From: Ehretia macrophylla
Taxonomy: Eukaryota; Streptophyta; Magnoliopsida; Boraginales; Ehretiaceae
Direction of reading: 5' to 3'
Length of the DNA: 64,000 nucleotides
Assembly: GCA_037974665.1 (NCBI GenBank)
Contig: CM075783.1
Location: 17,330,762 to 17,394,761, forward strand
Part shown: piece by piece, positions 45,990 to 58,227 of the stretch
How positions within the stretch are numbered: the stretch's first letter is position 1
How the letters are laid out: each line of letters starts with the position of its first letter
Translations under genes and position numbers: made by a program
The notes under the pieces: generated by a model
What the model was told of the DNA's origin: nothing
What the model saw: the letters and a program-made list of their open reading frames with translations, nothing else
Databases searched by the model: none

Positions 45990-46207
45990 TTAAAATTATA
46001 CTAATCACAAAAAAATGGGTTGGTCCAACCCAATCCAACTCAGCTTGCGACTCGTGGTAGTGGGTTCGTGGTCCGAGCTGGGTCCTATATTTTGATAAAT
46101 AAGCCCATCCCAACTCAGCCTACTAAACATCTGTGCCAAGCCGGACTCAATTTTCTCAACCCATGATTCGGTCGGGCCGTGCTGGGTTGGTCCTTATGCC
46201 AGCTCTA
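45990..46207 (+). mobile_element. hAT copy C, inverted left end
   Basis: This piece matches the right-hand 200 bp of copy B (cagcttgcgactcgtgg, ggtcgggccgtgctgggt, ccagctcta) and ends with the family terminus at 46207. The following 8 bases ctcctcat (46208-46215) are the exact reverse complement of atgaggag at 48210-48217, which flanks the far end of copy C. The piece is therefore the original left end plus its target duplication, flipped by a later inversion. Confidence 0.8.
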
Positions 46208-46757
46208 CTCCTCATGAGTGAGAAAAAGAGGAAAAGGAAAATGGAAAAATTTGAATCAAGAACGATTAACGAGACAATACACAGGTTAATTAACGAAACA
46301 ATACACAAGTTAATTGATAATATTAACAATTAACATAAATTATAAAACACTACATAACAAACTACAAGTTAATAAGATATGAGTACATTAATGATATAAA
46401 TATAAAAATAAAATATTATATAAACGCTTAAGGAAAGCTAGTGTAAAAGTTCGTCATTTTGTTATGCTCTTTGTACGGGTACTGGTTCTGTTGGTGGTTG
46501 TGGTGTGCTTGGCGGTGGTGGTGGTTGATTAACCACTTTAGGATTAAAATAGTTTGTGACATTGAGGTGTTGAGATACAAGGTGTCTTACAAGCGTCCTA
46601 ATTCTAAATTTACGTCAAAATATAAATTGACATTGACAATAGTTATAAATTATATACTCATATTTTTCAAAGTATGTAAAATGATTTCAAACCTCTGACG
46701 AATGTAATCGTCATGAAAGATTTTCTTCTCCCATGGATATAGTTACATATATAATGT

Positions 46758-47075
46758 CAGAGGTGTCTCAAACAATTTGAGGACCTTGGGCGATTCTAAA
46801 TGGGAGCCTTAATAATTAAATTTTTTCTCAATAAAAAAACTCTAAAAAATTAATTATTAAAAGTTAAGATATATATAAGTATGTAAACAATATCAAAATT
46901 TATCACATAAAAAAACAAAAAGAAGAGTTGAATGTGTACTTCTATGCTTTCTTTCTTTTGTCTTCTTTCTTATATTATATACAAAATTAATATCACAAAA
47001 ACAATAGGAGACTTTAGAGTATAAAAAAAATACAAAGAGCATAAGAGTGAAGTGTGTAAAAAATGAGGAAAGAGA

Positions 47076-47165
<90 letters not shown>

Positions 47166-47540
47166 TAGAGCTTTACTTTATTATATATATATATTTTTTT
47201 TAAAGAAGAGGACACTGTTGTATAACGGCTAGAATTGTTCAAGTCCCAGCCAATTACCTTATCAAGGTTGCTGGCTGTTTGGGTTTCACTAAATAAAAAT
47301 AAAAAATTCTTTTAATTGGGATCAATGGGGTCTTAGAGTCCTAACCAATTTATTGATGAAGGCCTGCTCATTTAATGAGTAGGCTTTGGGACGCTAAGGT
47401 CCTCTTGGCCCCAATTAAAGGACACTAATCTAGGATAGATCTTTACCTTAAAAAAAAAAAAAATTTCTTTAAATTGGGGCCCCTGGATTAAAGGGGCCTT
47501 AGGCATAGGCCCAAGCCGCCCTTATCTTGGGCCGACCCTG
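46758..47540. mobile_element. hAT element nested in copy C
   Basis: Ends CAGAGGTGTCTCAAACAATT and, as reverse complement, CAGGGTCGGCCCAAGATAAG, close to a widespread plant hAT terminus (CAGGGCCGGCCC...). Flanking 8-mers tataatgt and tataatat agree at 7 of 8. Removing it reconnects copy C sequence that is continuous in copies A and B. It holds a long (TA)n run and no coding capacity. Length 783 bp. Confidence 0.85.
47079..47162. repeat. (TA)n microsatellite
   Basis: About 42 perfect TA units inside the nested hAT element. Open frames across it encode only alternating Ile-Tyr and are not genes. Confidence 0.95.
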
Positions 47541-48209
47541 TATAATATTTTAGACTTGTAGTAAAATAAAGTTAAATATACTTATTGACTAAAGTACTAT
47601 ACCACTAAGTATTTATAGGAAAAATTATATGTACGATTATAAAAATTTTAAAAAAAGAATTGTACCTAAATTTTTTTTAAAATAATATGAAAGGACTTAA
47701 AGTTGCAAGTTGTAAACTTGCAATATCATAAAAAAGATTTGATAACAAGTCATTTAATATCAACTTAAGAAATAAATTTGCTACTTGTTATTATTAGTTT
47801 GTTAAAAAATAATAGTTACTATGATTTGCTAATTTGTTTTAAAAAAAATAATTATTATGACTTATATTCATGCATAAAGCATAATATTTTAATTTCTTTT
47901 AATAAGTGAGCTCAAATTGTGTTTAATTTGTGTTGGGCCCAAGTTGGGCCTTATCTGGGCTCGAGATGGGCTTTGTCTGGGCTGGAACTGGGCTTGTGCT
48001 GGGCTGAACTCATGGGCTGACAACGGTTGGGCCTGGGCTCAAAATGGGTTAGGTTAAAAATTATATGACCCAACTCGACCCACCTATATGTGGTGGGCTA
48101 GGCCGAGCCGAGCCTACTTTCAACTGAGCTTGGCAGCTCGTCTCGGCCCGAATTTTTGTGTGTTAAGTTAAGCTAGGCCTGTATCGGCCCAACTCCAATG
48201 CCACCTCTA

Positions 48210-49582
48210 ATGAGGAGGCATGTTTAAGAAAGAAGAGAGAAGGGGGGGAAAACGAAATAGTCCTCATTTTAAATCCCATTGATATTCCATAAAATTCAAA
48301 AAATAAAAATAAGAGGAGGGAAGAAGGAAAAGAAACAAACTATATTAGAAATCAAAAGGTATCCAGAGAGAAAGGACGGTAAGATAGTAATTTACTTCTA
48401 CATACATTGAGAAATGAAGCTAAGTCTTAAATTTTCCTCGACCAAAAAAAAAAAATAAGTCTTAAATTTTCCATCACCAATCCAAGTAGCATGGAATATA
48501 TTAATCTATCATGGAGGAAATTAGAAAGAAAAGTTTTCATAATCATCTAAAATTTCAGGACTAGGAAAAATTTCAAGATGAATAATCAAGGATCGCAAAG
48601 AGCCATGAATGTTCACATTACAATTTACACTTAAAGTTTTTTTTTTTTTTTTGACGTTAACACTTAAAAGTGGATAGCCCAAAAACAACAGAAAAAAAGA
48701 AAAGAAAAGATTTCATTAAAGATTGTATGATATGGAAGTCTGCTGATCTTATCCATTATGAGTTTACTTGATAAGTACTAAGATGCGATATTTTTCGATA
48801 AACAAAACTAGTTGACTTAAACTCTTTTTTTTTTTTCTTTTTTTTCCTTGTCTTTTTATTGGAGTTTAGAAACATATATTGAGTCAAGGGATATTTGCTT
48901 ACATTTGACCAATAAAATTGTGCTGGAGAATAATTTAAAGAGAGGAATCTAAGACTTGAATTTCATGCCAAAGACTGGCAATCTTGTGCTTCAATTTGTT
49001 TGATCCATATATATCAACACTGAAAATAGCAAAAGATTATCCAAAGCTTCAATAGAATCCAATTGGTAGATATATCAGACATGAGACAACTGTGAGACCA
49101 AAACGAGAGATTAAAATCTGATGGGATTTTGATGCAGTAGATTTTCATATTAGTTTCAGAAAAGACACAGATATATCTGCCAGAGATCAAGAATGAAAAT
49201 AGGAGCTATCTGTTTATGGATAAAACAGGATATGAATGAACAAATTGTTTAGTTCTTTTACATCATACTAATGAGGTTGTCAACCTATTAAAGTCTTATA
49301 TAAGAAAAGATTTCAAATTGGAAGAAACAGAAATGGGAGCTTAGGTGACAATTTCTTCAGACTAAACAGATCCTGCATGCGTTACAAAGTTTGGCCACAT
49401 CTGAAAATCAGAAGTCTCATCGGTTGATCCTTTGTTCCCAACATTCTAGTCTGAGTGCAGCAGAAAGAGAGATCACTATAATCTCTCTAATACTTGGGAC
49501 GACTTGCTAGAGTCAGAAATCGTGAGTTGGTCAGATCAAGAAGCAACGACTTGAAATCTGCAGGTCCTCCACTACCACTACC
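48210..49582. other. Spacer with DC1 3'-flank echoes
   Basis: 48560-48620 (aagatgaataatcaaggatc, gcaaagagccatgaatg) repeats 33580-33610. 49185-49260 (gagatcaagaatgaaaatag, gagctatctgtttatgg) is one copy of the gene 3' flank, repeated again at 49583. A poly-T insertion with a small duplication lies at about 48636-48659. No gene supported. Confidence 0.4.
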
Positions 49583-49904
49583 AGAGATCAAGAATGATAT
49601 ATAATCAGAGCTATCTGTTTATGGATAAAAAAAAAAGGATGGGAATGAACAAATTGGCTATTTAGTTTGAATATTGGTTCTCAAAGGTGATTTCAGATCA
49701 AACATCTGCATACATCATAAAATTTAGCAATATTTGAAAATCATACATCTCAACTGGTGATCCTTTAAAAGAAAAAGAACAATGCTACAAGTTTATTCAA
49801 TTGCATGATTCTCATATCATTCATTCTACATTTGAGAATCATTTACTTCCATCCGAAAGGATTTCCTCACTATGCTCTTCAAGATTGGACTCCTTACTTT
49901 TGGA
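49583..49904 (-). pseudogene. DC1 exon-2 3' end and flank, fragment
   Basis: Matches 21340-21660 closely: gatcaaacatctgcatacat, gaacaatgctacaagttta, then ttacttccatccgaaaggat. The last 50 bp encode the acidic end of the DC1 protein (ESNLEEHSEEIL). The match stops abruptly at about 49905, where an unrelated element begins. Confidence 0.7.
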
Positions 49905-50090
49905 ATTTTCAAACAGAATAGTCAATTTAGTCCCGCCGTTAACCTTTTTAACATCAGTTAGTTGAGGGATTGCGTCTGCACCATTTTGATGGACCACCAA
50001 GGAGGGTTCCGTGCTAGTTTTGGAAACACGGGGGACTTTCGTGCACTTTTGATAAACTATAGAGGGGTTCCGTGCATATTACCCTATAAA
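49905..50090. mobile_element. Transposon end, possibly Mutator-like
   Basis: A self-contained block (tcccgccgttaaccttttta, ttgagggattgcgtctgc, ttccgtgcatattaccct) with the style of plant non-autonomous Mutator-like termini. It abuts the truncated DC1 end. Only one end was recognised. Confidence 0.35.
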
Positions 50091-50140
50091 ATATAGTTGA
50101 GAATAAGTTCTCGTGTCCACCAAGTGATACAAATTAAGTA

Positions 50141-50260
50141 CATTTTTTTTTTGTCAGATGAAATTCATTCATTCAAAAGGAAGTACAAAGATTATCCAAT
50201 CCCCATAGGATGAATATCTAAATCGAGAAGATACATTAATTGGGGGGAACATTAGAGACT
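50141..50260 (-). mobile_element. LINE 3'-tail fragment
   Basis: A T-run (50143-50153) followed by aaattcattcattcaaaag, then ccccataggatgaatatct. The second part resembles the 3' end of the LINE at 44583-45830 (cttgtgggatagatatc). Very short 5'-truncated insertion. Confidence 0.5.
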
Positions 50261-50730
50261 CAATCTATTAGAAGAATGGGTATGACATAAGAATGAAATG
50301 TTTTTTTTTCCCCCTTTTTCTTTTGGTTTGAGGAAGCTAAAGCAGGTTATTCACTTCTCCCTTACACACCAGAGTTTGAGACTCAGGCTAGAACTATTTC
50401 GTCCCTCTGCTAGGATTGAATGCCTGCAGTCAAACAGCCTAAATGAACCTTGTAAGGGCCGTTCGACAATCTTTTTGAGGGAATTTTTTTTCTTTCTTTT
50501 ATTTTTTTTTGACATGGAGGCTAAAAAATAACTACTTGGCAATTACGTAAATTTTGAGGAAGAAAAATTTGCATAATCTCAGGCTTGGTCTTTTAACTTA
50601 TCCAGCAATGAGGTAAAATTTCTACATGATGAAACAAGAATCACAAAGAGCCATGGATGTTCACATTACACTTAAAGTGGATTGCCAGAAATAACAGATA
50701 AAAGACTTCTTTAACAACCGAGGAAAGACT

Positions 50731-50790
50731 TTTTTTTTTCAATCAAATGGAGGCGAAAGCCAATAACACTATCACATTTCTGGGGTTACA
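50731..50790 (-). mobile_element. 60-bp retroposon tail with target duplication
   Basis: Starts with a T-run and is flanked by perfect 11-bp duplications gaggaaagact (50720-50730 and 50791-50801). The content (caatcaaatggaggcgaaag) is the extreme 3' end of a LINE-like source. Confidence 0.75.
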
Positions 50791-50801
50791 GAGGAAAGAC
50801 T

Positions 50802-52186
50802 CCATTAAAGATTGTATGATCAAAACTTCAGGACATCTTTACATCATATTGTCAAGCCGCCAACTTATGAAAAATATTGCTGCAGGTGAAGAGATAAGTA
50901 AAAGAAAATACTTATAGAAGGCAGGAGCAAGGGCATATTCAGTAATACTCGCTTATATTTTTAGAATATACACTTGTCTAACATTAGAAAATCTTAAATT
51001 CCTATATCACCTTATACAATTTTGGACTATTCTATATGACACCAATTAGTTTTAGGGTGTAGGCCCATGATGACTATGAAAGAAATTGGATCAAGCACTC
51101 AAGCAGCAATTCCTTGAAATATCCAAGCTCTTTCACAATCTTTAACCTTGACAAAGCCATTCCCAAAGAGAAAGAAGATGGTTCTTCAATAGTCCATATC
51201 TTGTTTTCACTTGAGATTGTTTTCATTATGTTCCCTTTCATGTCAATTAGACTGCATACTTTTGTTTGATTTAAGCTCAAGGACGGATCTATGCAATGGG
51301 TCAGTGGGATCTATATAGCCTCTACTAATTCCGAGAGTGGAATCATTAAAAAGTGAGTTGGAGTGAAATTTTATAAAAATTTGTGTATTCTTATAAAGAT
51401 ACTTTTTATAGTAGAAAAGCGATTAAGCTCCCATTGAAAAAAGTTTTATGATGTTGAGATCATTCGCAGACTGATAACAAATACATATCCTGATTGAGGA
51501 AAAAAAAGTAAACAAACAGCTACAAGATTAATTAGTTTTATGATGCTGGGATCATTCACTCCACAATCTTTCATTCCCCGTGATGCACTTATAGATGGGA
51601 TATTTCAAGATTGAATATACAATCTTACAAACACATAGCCGACAAAGGCTTAACATGCAATATTCACATCAAAAGACCATCATTTCTAAGGATTGCAATG
51701 GTTCCGACACCCACCCAAAATTAGATATTCGAATCTGAAACCGATTAATATAACCTAATAAAAGACCCAGTTGAGTTTGAATTTAAATTTGAAATGAAAG
51801 ACTTGGATATAGTGATGATCGTAGGCATGAAGATCATTAGCCATAGATGCAAGGCAACATTGTTTTTATCACATTGTTGTATGTGCTAGTGACAGTTGAT
51901 AGGTCGATGTAAGTTTGGTTTGCATCAAAGACTAGATACTTCACAAACAAATGGTATTGTGAGCAAATACATGATACATACATTGCGCTGTCAAAATACT
52001 TTAAAACCAACATGTAATTATCTTTTTTGAAAAAAAATAAAAAAACTAAGGTACACAATAGATCTCTTTTATTAAGACTGATAAGAAATACATATTGTGA
52101 TTGAGCAAAAGAAAAGAAAGCATGATTCTACAGGATTAATCAATTTCATGATTTTTCAGATCATTCATTACGCATTACAGATTCAT
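50802..52186. other. DC1 locus 3 downstream DNA
   Basis: 50820-50990 is paralogous to 33615-33770 (gccaacttatgaaaaat, gcaggtgaagagataag). 52050-52186 is paralogous to 34040-34238. Between them, 51690-51800 has AACCGATTAATATAACC-type words like a hAT end. No gene supported. Confidence 0.4.
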
Positions 52187-53122
52187 TTACCTTTCATCTG
52201 AAAGGATTCTGCGATGTGCTGTTCTTTTGAATCTCTTGGGTAGAATCTTCCGAACACATGGCCAACAGAGGTTAAAATAGCAAGGTTCACATTCAAAGCC
52301 CGCACGTCCTTCCAAATCATCACCACATTTGTCACAAAAGAATTTATATTTAATTTGCCTCACAAAGGTGAGAGGATGTGGGTGATAGTTAATTTGAAGT
52401 TTACCCCCGAACTTCATTTTACGAAGCCTTTGAATTCTAGGAATGCAAGCAGTATGAAAAGAGTTGTCGCATTCACGACAATGATATAACCAGAACTTGG
52501 GATGAATTTCTTTCTCACAAATGTCGCACATAAATTCATCCGGATGATAATAGAAAGGTGGAAAGCTCAGTTCAAAAGGGTGTTTATCCCATCTATGTCT
52601 CACAATCCGAGGTAACATTGCGCATGACATTGCCAAATTGTATTCACAAGTCTTGCAACTGAAGAAGATTTATGTATGGATGAGATTACAGGAGTTGCAT
52701 AACAACTTTTGTGAAGATTCGCTTTGAACAAGGAGGTGGTTGTAACTTGTGCCTTTGATGTTTTATTGTACTAGGAAGAAGAGCACTTTTGATGTCAAGC
52801 AAGAAATCGCACTCCTCGCACTCATAGAAGAAGCCATTACAATCATAATCACAGATGCGACAACGAAAATAATTAAAAGGCTTTGGGAAATAAGCGATGG
52901 AGAGTTGATGGTCGGGATGATAGGAAGATAAAAGATTATTTGGCAGCTGAGCGCAATGCAAATGGATGAAGTAATTGCACTGAGCACAACCATAACATGA
53001 ACCTGAAATGGGTTCAATACAACTACTGCACACTGTTTCCTGATCATCATCATCCATTTCGCTATAGTCATCTTGGATATTGATGAGAATTAAAGGGTGG
53101 TCATGACTGAAGTGATCAATTT
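52187..53122 (-). pseudogene. DC1 locus 3, exon 2 body
   Basis: Homologous to exon 2 of loci 1 and 2. From FSHDHPLILINIQDDY (53120 down), through QETVCSSCIEPISGSCYGCA and the second module (FRCRICDYDCNGFFYECEEC), it stays in one frame to about 52690, then shifts. It resumes in another frame as CKTCEYNLAMSCAML, HRWDKHPFELSFPPFYYHPD, FMCDICEKEIHPKFWLYHC, then the last module and stop at 52187. The frameshift falls in the third module. The acidic C-terminal repeats are replaced by a basic end (LPKRFKRTAHRRILSDER). Its beginning is cut off by the LINE at 53123 and continues at 62997-63067. Confidence 0.8.
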
Positions 53123-53483
53123 CTTTCTTTTCTTTTTTCTCGGTAAGTAATCATTTCATTGCAGCTTTTAAAATACAAGAGTTACAAAGTCGTCAACTGT
53201 GCCCAAAAACTAACATTTATAGAAGTCTATCTGTAATTTTTCACAATCTACAAAAAATCCTATTCATAGTATTATTCACATCTTTATTTTGTAAGTTAAT
53301 CATTTGTCTAACATCGAGGAGGACTCTTTCGATAATTTGTTCTTCCGTGCTCGCCCCTAAGCCATGGACTCTACTATTCCTCTCTTGCTAGATATGATAC
53401 ACACTCGAAGAAAATGAACACTTAGCCAAGTCTGCTCACAAGCTTCTCTTTCGGCTCAGTCTATCAATTCTAGAAAGCATAGT

Positions 53484-54102
53484 TGTTGGTATATGTTAAT
53501 GCCCACCTCATAATAAGTATCGTTAATTATATGGTAGCATAAATTAATGATTCTGACTTAAACGTTGATGAGGTCAAAAGAGACCGTGATGGCTACAAGA
53601 AAGAAATTCAGGAATTTGGAGTTACATAAGATGACGTCGGGATGATGCAATACTAAAGTCAGCAAATTTGACCAAAGAAAGCTTCCTAGAAGTTGGTTTG
53701 GATGCTAGCCACCCATGTGGTCAAATGAAGCCACCCATGTGATAAATTTGGGTGGTAAATTGTTTGAACCTGGTTGGTAAAGCCAACCAAGGTAGAAAAT
53801 AGGCCAACCAAGATTGAAAATGTTGGATAGGAAGTCTCCTATGGCGAGCTAGCTGAATTCTATAAATAGACATGCATTAGGTCATCAAATTAATTCACAA
53901 CACACCTCTAAACACAAACCAAAGTTAGTTTTCTTTCTTGTATTCTTCTTGTAAGTCCAAAAGCCATTGAAGCTCTAATCTTGAGAGCGCACGGTGGGAC
54001 AATTATCTTATAAATGTTATATTGAATTGTTATAAAGAGTGGTGTTATCTTTCTACTTGATTGTTGTTAAGACGTTTTTGGGAAATTTGTTACAATCTTA
54101 CA
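53484..54102 (+). repeat. 5' LTR of the copia element
   Basis: Starts TGTTGGTATATG and ends caatcttaca, 619 bp, followed at once by the primer-binding site. Confidence 0.92.
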
Positions 54103-57100
54103 TGGTATCAAGAGCTTAAGGGACTCTTAACAACAATCTTGTCTAGTAAAGCTTAACAACTATGACTACTCAAGGTGCTAGTTCTTCTTCTACCAGTTCT
54201 AGTTTCGATTTAGTACCAACAATTCGTATCTGTCCCCCTATCTTCACAGAAGGAAAGCTTGATGGCACGAACTACCTATTGTGGAAGTTCAAAATCACTA
54301 TAGTTCTGGACTCCTACAAACTCCTTGATATAGTGTTAGGCATAGATGCAGAACCAGTTGCAGTCCGTACTGAAGATGACACAAAAAAGGCCACACCTCC
54401 AGATCCCCAACTTGTCAAAGAATGGAGGAGACGAAATGCTGACGCACTTTGTGCAATTGTAACAAGTGTTCAGGATTCCGTCCTTACTCTAATTCAACTT
54501 ACAACTAAGGCATCTGAAGCTTGGAACATACTGAGAAATCAGTATGAAACAATAAATCAACTCGCATTCAGAACTTGGAGAATCAATTAGCTGCTGAGAG
54601 ATTAAGTGAAGATGAAGCAGCTAAGTCATTTATTAGTAGGATGAAAAACCTACGTGATCAAATGGCTGCAGTTGGTATTACCAAATCAACCGAGGAACTA
54701 GATTGAAGGTACATTAAAGTGTTGCCTCCAAAATTTGGTAGCCTTGTGACAACACTCAATACACAAGTTTGCATTCATCATTTGACGTTTGAAGAATTCA
54801 CTGCCATGTTGATAGAGGAGGAGATGAGGCTGAGGAGCAGAGAAAATCAACTTGACTCTGCCTTTGCAGCCAAGGCGAGGAGTAGCCAAGAAGAAAAGAA
54901 GAAAGGAAAGAAGAAGACGTTCTCTGGATCGTGCTACTACTGCAATAAGAAAGGCCATGCTGTCAAAGATTGTAGGAAATGAATCCATGACGAGAAGAAT
55001 GGAACTCTAAAGCCAAATTGGAGAAATAAAGAATTTGCAAATACGGCTGAAACGGAAGTGCATCTGTTTACAATAACAGATGTATCGGAGGAAACGTGTA
55101 CTAGCTTATATGTACATCAAACAAGTGCATGGGTATTAGATAGTGGAGCTTCCCGACACATGACCAGCAAGAAGGAGTTATATGACTCCATAAAACCTCT
55201 ACAAGAATCAATGAATGTTGTCATCAGGAATAATCCTAGGTGTCCCGTTGAGGGCACTGGAACCATCTCACTTGTGTCTAAAGATGGAAGAAGCAAGAAG
55301 TTGTCCAATGTACTCTTCGTACCCCAGATCACCAGAAATTTGCTTTATGTAGCTGCTTTTACAAATAATGATCTAGAAGTGCGGTTCAAGAAGACGGAAG
55401 CTTTGATTCTTGACAAGGATCAAAATATAGTAGGTAAAGGTATTCACAAAAATAACCTTTACAAAATCAGCTCTCTTTCTGCCGTCGAAGATGCCAAAAC
55501 AAATCAACTTTGGCATGAAAGGTTCAGGCACATTTCCTATCCTGTGTTAAAGGAAATGCAAAAGAAGAAGAGGGGGGCCGATTTGCCTTCAATTGAAGAA
55601 GGTGAAGGACCATGTGAAGCTTGTATGCTGGGCAAGCAACATAGACAGTCATTTCCCAAAGAGAGTCATAACCGATCAAAGGCTCCTCTAGAATTGGTAC
55701 ATGCTGACCTTTGTAGAAAAATGACTACCACAACGTTGGGAGGATCTTCCTCCTTTATGTTGTTAGTCAACGATTATAGTAGGAAGATGTGGGTATACTT
55801 CCTTCGGGACAAAGCTGATGCTCTTGAAATGTTTAAAGTATGGCATAAACTTGTGACAAATGAAAACACAATTCAGTTGAAGAAACTTCGTACCGATCGT
55901 GGGGGGGAATTCTGTTCTACAAAGTTTACCAACTACAGCAACAAGCTTGGGATTAAACGCCAATTGACTGCTCCATACACACCACAACAAAATGGGTTGT
56001 GGAATGAGAAATCGAACAATTGTAGAAATGGCTCGATGCATGTTGAAAGGTGCTAGCCTACCTGACACATTTTGGGCTGAAGCAGTCAACACAACGGTGT
56101 ACGTCCTTAATCGATGCTCAACTAGGGCACTCAATGATAAGACTCCTAATGAGGCTTATTATGGTATGAAACCTTATGTGTCTCATTTAAGAAAATTTGG
56201 GTGTGAGTGTTTTGTACACGTCCCAAATGAAAATAGAAAGAAACTGCATGACAAGAGCAAGAAGGGAATTTTCTTGGGATATAGTGAAGAGTCTAAAGCA
56301 TACAGACTCTATGATATAGAGGCCAAGAAGGTGATCATAATTCGAGATGTGGTGTTCAATGACCGACCACAGTCAATGGAGGATAGCGGTCTTGCCATTT
56401 CGTCATCAACCGATGAAGTAATCCACTAAGTGTCTGAACAACAATTGTTGAACAGTGAAGAAGTCTCTAATGATGAGGAGACTGAAGACCAACCTATTAT
56501 ACCCAGAAGGAAGCCACAATCAAAATGGTTCCAATAGCTCTTTGATGGAAGAAATCCAGGAGTTATTGATGATGGTCCACGTCCTAATGGACTAAGATGA
56601 TCAAAGAGAATAGAGGAGCAGAACAGATCAGGACAACAGTTAGTAAACATGGTGTTGATGACCCAAATCATCAAGATAGTGAAAGAACCGGCAAATGTGG
56701 AAGAAGCCATGTCAGATCCAAACTGGAGAGCAGCTATACAAGTTGAGTATGATAGTATCATGAAAAATGATATTTGGGAAATCGTTGAAAAACCACCGAA
56801 CAGAAAAATCATCGGCACTAAATGGATCTAGAAAGTGAAGTACAAGACAGATGGAAGTCTTGAAAAATATAAGACACGCCTTGTAGCACAAGGATTTTCG
56901 CAAGTCGAAGGTTTCGATGTATATGAAACCTTTGCTCCAATAGTGAAAATGACAACATTCAAGTTAGTAGTTGCAGCTGCCGCTCATTATCAATAGTATG
57001 TACATCAAATAGATGTTAAGTCAGTTTTCCTAAATGGGCAACTTGAAGAAGAAGTCTACGTTGCACAACCCTCTAGCTTCCAAATACTAGATGAAGAAGA

Positions 57101-58227
57101 AAAAGTCTACAAATTGAAGAAGGCTTTATATGGGTTAAAGCAAGCACCACGAGCTTGGTACAAGTATAGACTCTTTCTTCTTGCAGTATGGTTTTTGTAG
57201 AAGCAAATCAGAGGCCAACTTGTATGTTCTAAGTGAACAAGGAAAGAATGTAATTATAGTCCTATATGTGGATGATCTTGTAATCATTGGTGACCATGAA
57301 GATAATATTCAGAAGACGCAAGAATGGTTAAGCCAAGAATGACAAATCTTGGTCTTCTTCATTATTGCTTGGGAATCGAGGTATGGTAAAAATATCATAC
57401 TATCTTCATTTCGCAGCAACGATATGTTCGTGAGCTATTGAATGCATTCGGTATGTCCAAGTATAAGCCAGTTGTCACCCCGATGGAAGTAAATACAAAG
57501 TTATCAATTGACGATTCTTCAGAACAAGTTGATAACAAGCTCTACAGAAGGTTGGTGGGAAGTTTAATCTTCCTTTGTAATACAAGACCTGATATTAGTT
57601 ATGCTGTGGGAGTTCTTAGTTAGTTTTCAAATAAATCGAGATAAAGTCACTGGCAAGCAGGGATGCAGATCCTCAAATATCTCAAAGACACGTTGGAGTA
57701 TGGGATATTGTACAAGTCTGGAGATACTTTATCTAGGTATTGTGACTCAAACTAGGCTGGTGATATTGACTCAAGAAAATTTGTTACAGGTTGCGCATTC
57801 ATATTTGGTGGTGGAATCATCTCATGGGCTAGTAAGAAGCAACCCACAGTTGCACTTTCATCAATGGAGGCAGAATACAAGGTTGTTTGTGTAGCATCTT
57901 GTGAAGCTGTTTGGCTACGACGCATTATGACTGATATTGGCATTCCAATAGAGGAAGCAACAATACTGGAATATGACAGTCAGAGTTGTATAGCCATGTC
58001 AAAGAATCCAGTATTTCATGCTAGAACAAAACACATAGAGATTCAGTATCACTATGTGAGGGAATGGATCGAGGAAGGTCAAGTCAACATGGAGTACTAC
58101 CCTACAGAAGATAATTGTGCAAATATTTTCACTAAAGCGTTAGGGAGCGTTTAGTTGAGCAAGCATCTTCAAACATTGGGTGTTGGCCCAATAGCTTCGT
58201 CAACATGAGGTGAACATTGAAGAAGGG

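Larger units (their letters stand above)
46256..48209 (-). mobile_element. hAT copy C, main body
   Basis: Collinear with copy A from the AT-rich interior (ttgataatattaacaat), through the BED-like region (46450-46740, with tggttgtggtgtgcttgg and gtgttgagatacaaggtg), to the GGGCTGGGC-rich right end (47930-48209, ending gccacctcta). It is interrupted by a second hAT element at 46758-47540. The BED-like frame keeps ATGGGAGAAGAAAATC but meets a stop after seven codons. An extra AT-rich block at 47640-47920 is absent from copies A and B. The target duplication atgaggag follows at 48210-48217. Confidence 0.8.

Noticed and set aside
46893-47232. Open frames of alternating Ile-Tyr
   Set aside because: Produced by the (TA)n microsatellite; not coding.
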